A DNA stretch of 64,000 nucleotides from JAFGOG01 sp034429215 (lineage in GTDB: Bacteria; Chloroflexota; Anaerolineae; JAAYZQ01), in assembly GCA_034429215.1 (NCBI GenBank), contig DAOUGI010000112.1:1-64000 (forward strand), in the 5' to 3' direction. The notes below the pieces were generated by a model. The model ran no database searches. It was given only the letters and a program-made list of their open reading frames with translations, and was not told where the DNA came from. Shown here in pieces: positions 25,857 through 34,591 of the stretch (positions are counted from its first letter, which is position 1; every line of letters starts with the position of its first letter). The position numbers were made by a program, and so were the translations under genes.

Positions 25857-25885
25857 TTGACAACCCTGGCAAAGTGTGCTATAGT
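25857..25885 (+). promoter_or_regulatory. promoter of the LacI-type repressor gene
   Basis: Perfect -35 TTGACA (25857-25862), 17 bases, -10 TATAGT (25880-25885). The predicted start at about 25892 falls inside the first operator. Confidence 0.75.
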
Positions 25886-25890
25886 AGTTA

Positions 25891-25904
25891 TGAGAGCGCT
25901 CCCA
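25891..25904 (+). promoter_or_regulatory. LacI-family operator O1
   Basis: TGAGAGCGCTCCCA is a near-palindrome with the central CG typical of LacI/GalR operators. It covers the predicted transcription start, so bound repressor would block initiation. Confidence 0.6.
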
Positions 25905-25964
25905 AATTGGCCGTGTTGCAGGCGGTTTTCGCGCCACTGCGGGAGTTGTTTTAGGGAGCAGGGC

Positions 25965-25976
25965 GGGAGCGCTCCC
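25965..25976 (+). promoter_or_regulatory. LacI-family operator O2
   Basis: GGGAGCGCTCCC is a perfect 12-bp palindrome just before the repressor's ribosome-binding site. Its centre is 73 bp from the centre of O1, close to seven helical turns, which would suit looping by a tetramer or two dimers. Confidence 0.65.
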
Positions 25977-25988
25977 AAGGGAATGCCG

Positions 25989-27032
25989 ATGGCGCTGACT
26001 TTGGAACAGATCGCGAAACAGGCAGGTGTCTCTCGTTCGACAGTCTCACGTGTCGTCAACGACCACTACAGCGTCCGCCCCGAGGTGCGAGAGCGGGTGT
26101 TGGGGGTTATCCGCGAGACTGGCTACCAACCTCACGCCGCCGCCCGCAGTCTGGTCACCCGCCGCAGTCGGATCATTGGCGTCGTTATCCCTGAAGCAGT
26201 GACAACCCTTTTCATCGATCCCTTTTTCCCCCTTTTGTTAGCTGGTGTGACCGAAACCTGTAACGCCCATCGCTACCACCTGATGCTTTCCCTGTTCGAC
26301 CGGCCGTCCGGGCGAGAGGAGATGTATCAGCACGTTCTGGGCAGCGGCTACCTGGACGGTGTGATCGTGGCCTCGTTCCGGTTGGACGAGCCGCTCATCC
26401 CAGAGCTGCTGGAGAAAGGCATCCCATTTGTCATTGTCGGGCACCACCCTGACAAGCGGGTGAACTATGTAGATGCCGACAACGTCGGTGGGGCGCGGAT
26501 GGCCGTCGAGCACCTGATCCGATTGGGTCACCGGCGGATCGGCGTCATCTCCGGCCCGCTGAACATGCCCGGCAGCCAGGACCGATTGCTGGGCTATCGC
26601 CACGCGCTGGACGCGCATCGTATCCCCATCGAGCAGGCGCTCGTCGCGGAGGGGGACTTTACCGAGAGCAGTGGGGTGACTTGCGCACAGCAGCTGCTTC
26701 TCGCCGCGCCCACGGCAATGTTCGTGGCCAACGACGCGATGGCTATCGGCGCCCTGCGGGCGCTGCGCCGGGCGGGGCGACAGGTCCCCCAGGACGTAGC
26801 GTTGATTGGGTATGATGACGTGCCGATCGCTGCGGCGGTAGAGCCGGCACTGACAACCGTGAGGCAGCCGATCAGCCAGATGGGGTCGATGGCAGCCGAG
26901 GTGTTGCTGGGAATGTTGGACAGCCCCAACGGAGCGGACGGATCGCCACACAAGGTCATCCTGCCGACCGAGCTGGTGGTGCGGTATTCATGTGGTGCAT
27001 TGACACAGGCCCCAGTTGGGGGGCAGCGATGA
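25989..27032 (+). CDS. LacI-family transcriptional repressor
   Basis: This 347-residue regulator has an N-terminal helix-turn-helix (LTLEQIAKQAGVSRSTVSRVV, about 3-23) with the hinge QPHAAARSL, and a periplasmic-binding-protein-like sugar domain (IGVVIPE..., LDGVIVASFR..., NDAMAIGALRALR..., IGYDDVPIAA). The ATG at 25989 is 6 bases after AAGGGA; the ATG at 25983 is too close to it. Two operators in its own leader show autoregulation. By context it should also control the neighbouring oligosaccharide transport genes, but no operator copy is visible before the binding-protein gene at 27191, so read-through from this promoter may be the route. The effector sugar is unknown. Confidence 0.9.
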   Translation: MALTLEQIAKQAGVSRSTVSRVVNDHYSVRPEVRERVLGVIRETGYQPHAAARSLVTRRSRIIGVVIPEAVTTLFIDPFFPLLLAGVTETCNAHRYHLMLSLFDRPSGREEMYQHVLGSGYLDGVIVASFRLDEPLIPELLEKGIPFVIVGHHPDKRVNYVDADNVGGARMAVEHLIRLGHRRIGVISGPLNMPGSQDRLLGYRHALDAHRIPIEQALVAEGDFTESSGVTCAQQLLLAAPTAMFVANDAMAIGALRALRRAGRQVPQDVALIGYDDVPIAAAVEPALTTVRQPISQMGSMAAEVLLGMLDSPNGADGSPHKVILPTELVVRYSCGALTQAPVGGQR

Positions 27033-27190
27033 TGGTGAAGAGATTAACAAGAGAACCGATGCCATAGTGGCAGGAAAGGGGGCGAGCACTGTAAAGACAA
27101 AGGAGATCCTGTTTACGTTGTGCCGGGCCGCGGTCATGCGGCCGGACGAGTTACAGTTCTAGAATCTACAAAAGAAAGAGGAGAGGAACA

Positions 27191-29143
27191 ATGAAACGCT
27201 CGTTAGTTGCTGTTGTATGCCTGGTGTTGATCGCCAGCATGCTGCTGTCGGCCTGTGGCGTTGAGCCGACGGCTGTCGTTGTCAAAGAAACGCAGGTGGT
27301 GACCGTCAAGGAAACGGTGGTGTCGACCGTCAAGGAAACGGTGCAAGTTGTCGAGGAAGTCGTCAAGGAAGTCGTGGTGACGGCCACCCCCGAGCCGGCC
27401 GCGCCGGTTGATGCCAATACTTTGCCCCGCAATGAAACGCTGTACTTCAATGGTCAGCAGTGGGGCCCGGTTGTTGGTTGGAATCCATACTCCACCAGCA
27501 TGAACAACGCCCTGGCTATCGCCCAGCAGGATAACGCCCGCGTCATCATGTTCGAAACCCCGTACCTGTACAACATGCTCGATGGTGGGCAGTATCCTCT
27601 GCTGGCGGATGGTCCCTATACGTGGAACGATGCGCAGACCGAGATCACCTTCAAGATCAAGACTGCCGCAAAATGGAGCGATGGCACCCCGGTGACTGCA
27701 GAGGATGTTGCCTATACCTGGGACTCCCACATCAAGTACTCGACCAATGCCGGCAATAACTACAAGGATTACATCGACTCCATCACAGCGGTTGATGCCC
27801 AAACGGTCCTGGTCAAGGCCAAACTGGGTGCGGACGGCAAAACCCTCAATCCTCTGCAGGTTCAGTCTTACCTGACCGGCAACTATGTCAATCAGAAAGC
27901 CTGGACCCAGACACTGGAAGCCCGCGCCGGTGGCGATGCCACCGCGTTCTTGGCTGATACCGCGGAGGACGTCGTCTACTCTGGTCCCTATGGCAAGTTC
28001 TTCGCTGACGATTCGAAGGTTGTCTACGTTCGGAATGACGACTACTGGGGCCAGGATGCCAGCATGTGGGGCAAGCTGCCTGCTCCAAAGTACCTGGCGC
28101 ATACGATCTTTAAGGATAATGCGGCCGGTTCTGTTGCTTTGGCACAGGGTGAAGTGGATGTCAGTCAGCAGTTCAATTCCAATATCCAGATTCTGTGGCT
28201 CAACTATGGGCTGCCCATCTCCACCTACCTCCCCGAGCCTCCTTATGGCATTGGCGCCAGCCTCCCGACCGCCTTCTTCAACCTGAAATCCCCCGGACTG
28301 GACCAGGTTGCGGTCCGCAAGGCTATCGCCATGGCGGTTGACTATCCCACCATCATTGCCAATGCAATGACCAACCAATCGGCTACCTTTGACCAGGTTC
28401 CGCGCTCCCTCATGAACCCGACTGCTGGTGAGCAGGCTCTGTACGACCACGATGCCGTCAAGGACCTGCAGTGGGCTGGCAACGACATCGAAGGCGCCAA
28501 TAAAATGCTCGATGATGCCGGGATCAAGGATACCAATGGGGATGGCTGGCGTGAATACAACGGGCAGGACCTGCACTATGTGGCAACCTGTCCGAATGGC
28601 TGGTCCGACTGGCAGGCTGCTATTGAAGTGGTTGCTGCCGCCGGAAAAAAGATCGGCATCGATATCACGACCAACTATCCTGAGTGGTCGGTCTATCAGG
28701 TCGACGTCACCGCATCGGACAAGCCTCTCAAAGCAGGCTATGACATCTTTATGATGTGGAGTGACGGCGCTGGCCCGACCCAGCCCTGGGGACGCATCCG
28801 CCATCTGCTAAGCTCTGAATACGTCGGCATGGCGAACAACTGGAATGGCAACTGGGGCCAATACAGCAATCCTCGCGTCGACGAATTGATCAAAGCGATC
28901 CCTGCCGAAACCGACGCCGCCAAGCTGAAGGCAGCCTACACGGAATTGGTCAAGATCTACCTGACCGATGTTCCCTCCTTCACGCTCATGTACCGCCCGC
29001 AATCGTTCCACGCTGTGAACGAGAGTGTGTGGACAGGCTTCCCGCACGACGGTGATGGCACCAACCCGCCCGTCCCGCCGCTCGACCTGACGGACGGATG
29101 GAGTATCGCAGGGCTCTATAACCTGACGCTCGTTGAAAAGTAA
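27191..29143 (+). CDS. Opp/Dpp-type substrate-binding lipoprotein (family 5)
   Basis: This 650-residue extracellular binding protein belongs to an ABC importer. The signal peptide ends with lipobox LLSAC (Cys 22), so it is a lipoprotein. Residues about 27-75 form an unusual linker of repeated VKET and VVKEV units ending VVVTATPEPAAPV, which may be a helical or coiled spacer holding the domain off the membrane. The mature domain shows the SBP family 5 pattern (WSDGTPVTAEDVAYTWDSHI, DQVAVRKAIAMAVDYPTI). In thermophiles and Chloroflexota this family often binds cello- or manno-oligosaccharides rather than peptides; the surrounding phosphorylases support sugar. AGAGGAG precedes the ATG. The 158 bases upstream hold no recognisable promoter. 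Confidence 0.9.
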   Translation: MKRSLVAVVCLVLIASMLLSACGVEPTAVVVKETQVVTVKETVVSTVKETVQVVEEVVKEVVVTATPEPAAPVDANTLPRNETLYFNGQQWGPVVGWNPYSTSMNNALAIAQQDNARVIMFETPYLYNMLDGGQYPLLADGPYTWNDAQTEITFKIKTAAKWSDGTPVTAEDVAYTWDSHIKYSTNAGNNYKDYIDSITAVDAQTVLVKAKLGADGKTLNPLQVQSYLTGNYVNQKAWTQTLEARAGGDATAFLADTAEDVVYSGPYGKFFADDSKVVYVRNDDYWGQDASMWGKLPAPKYLAHTIFKDNAAGSVALAQGEVDVSQQFNSNIQILWLNYGLPISTYLPEPPYGIGASLPTAFFNLKSPGLDQVAVRKAIAMAVDYPTIIANAMTNQSATFDQVPRSLMNPTAGEQALYDHDAVKDLQWAGNDIEGANKMLDDAGIKDTNGDGWREYNGQDLHYVATCPNGWSDWQAAIEVVAAAGKKIGIDITTNYPEWSVYQVDVTASDKPLKAGYDIFMMWSDGAGPTQPWGRIRHLLSSEYVGMANNWNGNWGQYSNPRVDELIKAIPAETDAAKLKAAYTELVKIYLTDVPSFTLMYRPQSFHAVNESVWTGFPHDGDGTNPPVPPLDLTDGWSIAGLYNLTLVEK

Positions 29144-29161
29144 ACACTAGTCCGGCAACAA

Positions 29162-29196
29162 GAACAGCCATGTTCCACTCTGGAACATGGCTGTTC
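29162..29196 (+). terminator. 16-bp stem-loop between binding protein and permease
   Basis: GAACAGCCATGTTCCA (29162-29177), loop CTC, and the exact reverse complement (29181-29196). There is no T-run after it. As at 205-244, it probably stabilises the abundant binding-protein message or partly terminates transcription. Confidence 0.7.
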
Positions 29197-29227
29197 CTTA
29201 AAAAGTGGATTGAGCGGAGGTGCTGCG

Positions 29228-30232
29228 TTGAAAGGATACAGAAAGTATTTCCTTAACAAGATATACTGGTTCCTAATCACCCTTGTTGCCGCTTTCATAC
29301 TTAATTTCTTCCTGCCTCGCCTGATGCCTGGAGATCCCGTGGCAGCCATCGTAGCAAGGATGGCCCAAGGCATGAGCAATGCGGCCGGGGCCCAAGCAAT
29401 CTATGAGCAATACACGGAGCTGTTCGGCACCAACAAACCTATGCTTGAACAGTTCTTCATTTACGTGAAAAATGTGCTCCATGGCGATTTTGGTTTCTCG
29501 TTCAGCGCCTATCCCAGAACGGTGGCAGACGTTGTCAAATCTTCCATCGGGTGGACGATATGTCTGCAGTTTCCGGCGATTATCGTCGGCTGGCTGATCG
29601 GGAACACGCTCGGCGCGTTGGCAGCTTATCTGAGGAAAGGCTTTGATGCAGTCCTCATGCCCGTCAGTATTTTTGTCAGCAATTTCCCGGCATTTGGCAT
29701 GGCAGTCATTTTGCTGGTCATTTTTGGAGTCGGATTGGGATGGTTCCCAACCTCGGGCGGGTATGGGTTTGACCTGATTCCCAACCTCAGCTGGAAATTC
29801 GTGTGGTCTGTGATCGTCCATTATCAATTGCCGTTCTGGTCGATCGTGTTGATCGCCATTGGCGGCCAGGCGATTGGCATGCGCTCCATGTCCATCTATG
29901 AGCTTAATGCAGACTATGTGAAATACAGCCGTTTCATGGGAATTAAAGACCGGAAGATCATCGGCTATGTATTTCGGAATGCCATGCTTCCGCAGGTGAC
30001 CGGTCTGGCATTATCGGTCGGTACCATGGTCGGCGGCGCGCTGGTGGCGGAGATCATCTTTAGTTATCCGGGGCTCGGCACCACACTCTTGAACGGTGTC
30101 ATGGGACAGGATTATCCGCTGATCTCAGCAGTCACGTTGATCATCACGCTGATGGTGTTAATTGCGACCTTTCTCATCGAAATCCTTTACGGCTTTATTG
30201 ACCCGCGCATTAAAGCGGCGCAAGCTGATTGA
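29228..30232 (+). CDS. Opp/Dpp-type ABC permease 1 (DppB-like)
   Basis: This 334-residue inner-membrane permease has six predicted membrane segments, the N-terminal FLPRLMPGDPVAAI motif typical of DppB/OppB and a conserved EAA-like loop (YVKYSRFMGIKDRKIIGYVFRNAMLP). The start is TTG 29228, 7 bases after GGAGG; an in-frame TTG at 29210 would place the ribosome-binding site inside the gene. It pairs with the next permease to form the channel for the substrate delivered by the lipoprotein. The next gene starts 14 bases after its stop. Confidence 0.9.
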   Translation: MKGYRKYFLNKIYWFLITLVAAFILNFFLPRLMPGDPVAAIVARMAQGMSNAAGAQAIYEQYTELFGTNKPMLEQFFIYVKNVLHGDFGFSFSAYPRTVADVVKSSIGWTICLQFPAIIVGWLIGNTLGALAAYLRKGFDAVLMPVSIFVSNFPAFGMAVILLVIFGVGLGWFPTSGGYGFDLIPNLSWKFVWSVIVHYQLPFWSIVLIAIGGQAIGMRSMSIYELNADYVKYSRFMGIKDRKIIGYVFRNAMLPQVTGLALSVGTMVGGALVAEIIFSYPGLGTTLLNGVMGQDYPLISAVTLIITLMVLIATFLIEILYGFIDPRIKAAQAD

Positions 30233-30246
30233 GGAAAGATACTGCC

Positions 30247-31497
<1,251 letters not shown>

Positions 31498-31506
31498 GTA
31501 ATTGAT

Positions 31507-32532
31507 ATGAAGAATATAATGTTAGAGGTCAAGGAACTAACCACAAAGTACATCACCCGGTTCCAGGAAAATATCTATGCGGTCGACCACGTTTCTCTGG
31601 AGGTCGAAGAGGGGAAATCACTGGGAATTGCGGGAGAATCTGGCTGCGGCAAGTCGACACTGGCGCTCAGCCTGATGGGCTATTACTTTGCTCCGCTGCA
31701 CTATACGAGCGGCGAGATTATCATCGACGGACGGAATATTACTGGGATGGACCCGGATGATGTTCGCAAATCGATATTGGGGACAGAGATTGCCTATATC
31801 CCCCAAGCCGCGATGAATGCGCTCAACCCCACCCAGAAAGTCATCCGCTTTGTTGAGGATGTTTTTCAAGCACACGATCCATCCAAAACCAAGAAAGAGA
31901 TCCATGAATTTGCCAAAGAAGCCTTTGAGGCCTTGGGGCTACCGGCAGAAGTGCTGCAAAAATACCCCGTTGAGCTTTCGGGTGGCATGAAACAGCGCAC
32001 GGTGATCGCCGTATCTGTGCTTCTTTTTCCCAAAGTGCTGATTGCTGATGAGCCTTCCTCCGCACTCGATGTCACTTCACAGAAGATGGTCATCAAGATG
32101 CTAAAGGGTTTGATGGAAAATGGCTTCATTAAATCCCTGATCTTCATCACTCATGAGCTTCCCCTCCTTTACAACGTCACCGATGACATCATGGTCATGT
32201 ACGCCGGACAGATCGTGGAAAAGGCCTCGGCCAAAGAAGCCGTCTTCGATCCGCTCCACCCGTATGCCAAAGGTCTCATGGGCTCGATCCTTGTGCCTGA
32301 AAGCGGCCTGCGGAATACGAAACTGACAGCCATACCAGGAGTACCACCTAATCTTAAAAACCCACCGGCTGGCTGCCGGTTTGCCGAACGCTGTAGATAT
32401 GTTCGGCCAGAATGCAAGGTGACTAACGTCGGTCTTTACGATGCTGGTTATGGTCGCGCTTACCGCTGTATCCTATCGGAAGAGACACTGAGGGGGGTCT
32501 ATTCAGAGGAGGCTGGTCAAAATGCCCGATGA
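31507..32532 (+). CDS. Opp/Dpp-type ABC ATPase 1 (DppD-like)
   Basis: This 341-residue cytoplasmic ATPase of the importer has Walker A GESGCGKST (about 42-50), the signature LSGGMKQR, and Walker B LIADEPSSALD. The C-terminal oligopeptide/dipeptide domain carries the usual Cys-containing segment PAGCRFAERCRYVRPEC, which in relatives can hold an iron-sulfur cluster. Only nine bases separate it from the permease, and its end overlaps the second ATPase gene by 11 bases. The ribosome-binding site is weak (AGGT). Confidence 0.92.
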   Translation: MKNIMLEVKELTTKYITRFQENIYAVDHVSLEVEEGKSLGIAGESGCGKSTLALSLMGYYFAPLHYTSGEIIIDGRNITGMDPDDVRKSILGTEIAYIPQAAMNALNPTQKVIRFVEDVFQAHDPSKTKKEIHEFAKEAFEALGLPAEVLQKYPVELSGGMKQRTVIAVSVLLFPKVLIADEPSSALDVTSQKMVIKMLKGLMENGFIKSLIFITHELPLLYNVTDDIMVMYAGQIVEKASAKEAVFDPLHPYAKGLMGSILVPESGLRNTKLTAIPGVPPNLKNPPAGCRFAERCRYVRPECKVTNVGLYDAGYGRAYRCILSEETLRGVYSEEAGQNAR

Positions 32533-33334
32533 AACAAATATATGCCTGAGAACGTCAGGACTTACCAAGGTGTTTGGAGTTGGCCGCCAGAAATGTGTCG
32601 CCGTTGATCATGTGGATATGGAGCTCTGTGCGGGTGGCGTCGTCTCGATCGTGGGCGAATCAGGCAGCGGCAAGACCACTTTGGCGAAGATGCTTTTGGG
32701 ACTGATCAATCCTACTGAGGGCGATATTTACTTTGAGGGGAAGAAGCGCGATATCAGGACTCAAAAGAAGAAACAGGAATACTGGAAAAACATCCAGGCG
32801 ATCTTTCAGGATCCATACTCTTCATACAACATATTTCACAAGATCGATGCCGTGCTTTTGGATTGTATTTACATGCGTGGCGGTCGAAAGCTTCCGCGCG
32901 CGAAAAAAATAGAGATGATGGCAGAGGCGTGCAGCTTTGTCAACCTAAAGTTCGAGGAGTTGACCAACAAGTATCCTTTTGAGCTTTCCGGCGGACAGAT
33001 GCAGCGCTTGATGATCGCCCGTATCTTCCTGCTAAAGCCCAAGATCTTGCTGGCTGATGAGCCAACCTCGATGATCGATGCCTGTTCACGCGCGACCATC
33101 CTGGATATGCTGATGCAATTGCGTAACGAAATCGGGATGACGGTTATTTTTATCACTCATGACATTGGCCTGGCCTATTATGTTTCTGACGTTGTATTTA
33201 TTATGGAGCATGGAAGATTTGTTGAAAGCGGATGTGCCGATGATGTGATTCTGCATCCGAAAGAGCCCTACACTAGGCGCTTGATCAGTGATGTCCCCAA
33301 GATCCATGAAGCATGGGATCTCTCAACTGTATAG
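32522..33334 (+). CDS. Opp/Dpp-type ABC ATPase 2 (DppF-like)
   Basis: This 270-residue partner ATPase has Walker A GESGSGKTT (about 45-53), signature LSGGQMQR and Walker B LLADEPTSMID. It lacks the long C-terminal Cys domain of its partner, as is common for shorter DppF forms. The GAGGAGG at 32505-32511 supports ATG 32522. It ends the five-gene transporter; the MFS gene follows after 42 bases. Confidence 0.92.
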   Translation: MPDETNICLRTSGLTKVFGVGRQKCVAVDHVDMELCAGGVVSIVGESGSGKTTLAKMLLGLINPTEGDIYFEGKKRDIRTQKKKQEYWKNIQAIFQDPYSSYNIFHKIDAVLLDCIYMRGGRKLPRAKKIEMMAEACSFVNLKFEELTNKYPFELSGGQMQRLMIARIFLLKPKILLADEPTSMIDACSRATILDMLMQLRNEIGMTVIFITHDIGLAYYVSDVVFIMEHGRFVESGCADDVILHPKEPYTRRLISDVPKIHEAWDLSTV

Positions 33335-33376
33335 CCTATTCCTCCTGACTAGTGAGCGTTTAAAGAAAAATATCCC

Positions 33377-34591
33377 GTGAAGGTTTTGGACAGAATCAAG
33401 CATTACCCTAAAATCGGCCTGGTGGTTCTGGCCTATGTTGCTTTCGTCGCCCTGGGAATGCCGGATGGGCTGCTCGGCGTGGCCTGGCCTTCGATCCGGA
33501 CCAGTTTTTCCATCCCTCTGGATGCGGTTGGCCTGCTGCTTACGGCATGCGTGGCAGGTTACACGACATCCAGTTTTTTGAGCGGTCCCCTGGTCGCCCG
33601 TATGGGCATTGGACGCATCCTGGCCGTGAGCTGTGCCATGACCGGGACGGGGCTGATCGGCTATACCCTTGTCCCGGAGTGGTGGATGATGGTTCTGCTG
33701 GGCATAGTTTCCGGCCTGGGGGCAGGCGCGATCGATGCCGGTCTTAACACCTACGTCGCGGCCCACTTTGGCGAAGGCTTGATGCAGTGGCTGCATGCCA
33801 GTTACGGGATCGGTGTGACACTTGGCCCAATTATCATGACCGTCGCGTTGACAACCTTGAATTCGTGGCGGGTGGGTTACCGCGTGGTGGCCGGCTTTCA
33901 ATTTGCACTGGCGATCTGCTTTGCGCTGACCCTGTCCATGTGGGGCAAAAAAGAGACGGCCGCCGGAAGCAAAGAACCCAAGCGCCTGACCGATTACAAA
34001 ACGCCGCTGGGGGAAACGCTGCGCCAGCCCCGGGTGTGGTCAAGCATGCTGTTGTTCTTCCTGTATGTCGGCGCGGAGGCTTCGCTCGGAACTTGGACCT
34101 ACAGCTTGTTGGTCGAGTCGCGTGGCATCGATCCGACTGTGGCAGGGCTATGGGCCGGCAGTTATTGGGCGACCTTTACCGTTGGCCGGGTGTTGGCAGG
34201 CCTGTATGCCAAACGGGTTGGAGTGAATGCCCTGGTGCTGGGCAGTTTGGCAGTCGCTTTGCTTGGCGCGGCTTTGCTGATCTGGAATCCATCCGATGCG
34301 ACAAACGTGTTGGCTGTGGCTTTGATCGGCTTTGCCATTGCCCCTATCTTCGCGGCTCTTATGTCGGGAACCAGCCAGCGGGTGGGTGTGCATTTTGCAG
34401 CCAACACCATTGGCATGCAGATGGCGGTGACCGGCCTGGGAACGGCAGTTATTCCCAGTCTGTTGGGGGTCCTGGCGCGCCGGTTTTCGTTGGAGGTCAT
34501 CCCCATTTGCCTGGCGGCGGTGTTCCTTGGATTGTTTGGATTGTACCGGTGGTCCATGATCCCCAAAAAGATACGACAGGAAAACGGATAA
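33377..34591 (+). CDS. major facilitator superfamily transporter
   Basis: This 404-residue membrane protein has 12 predicted helices. The first stretch ALGMPDGLLGVAWPSIRTSF followed by a GPLVARMGIGRIL loop resembles sugar-type MFS carriers near the FucP/YfkF branch. The start is GTG 33377, without a strong ribosome-binding site. Its TAA overlaps the ATG of the GH2 gene by one base, so the two are coupled, suggesting transport of the beta-mannosidase substrate or export of a product. The exact substrate is unknown. Confidence 0.85.
   Translation: MKVLDRIKHYPKIGLVVLAYVAFVALGMPDGLLGVAWPSIRTSFSIPLDAVGLLLTACVAGYTTSSFLSGPLVARMGIGRILAVSCAMTGTGLIGYTLVPEWWMMVLLGIVSGLGAGAIDAGLNTYVAAHFGEGLMQWLHASYGIGVTLGPIIMTVALTTLNSWRVGYRVVAGFQFALAICFALTLSMWGKKETAAGSKEPKRLTDYKTPLGETLRQPRVWSSMLLFFLYVGAEASLGTWTYSLLVESRGIDPTVAGLWAGSYWATFTVGRVLAGLYAKRVGVNALVLGSLAVALLGAALLIWNPSDATNVLAVALIGFAIAPIFAALMSGTSQRVGVHFAANTIGMQMAVTGLGTAVIPSLLGVLARRFSLEVIPICLAAVFLGLFGLYRWSMIPKKIRQENG

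Noticed and set aside
27121..27170. Inverted repeats (CCGGGCCGC/GCGGCCGG and TTCTAGAA) before the binding-lipoprotein gene as an operator or promoter
   Set aside because: No -35/-10 pair with usual spacing and no match to the LacI-type operator; left unassigned.
33787..34590. Upstream extension of the GH2 beta-mannosidase frame into the MFS gene
   Set aside because: The family-like N terminus (MRIQSLAGAWEFR) starts at 34591, and the extension overlaps a clear MFS coding region in another frame.
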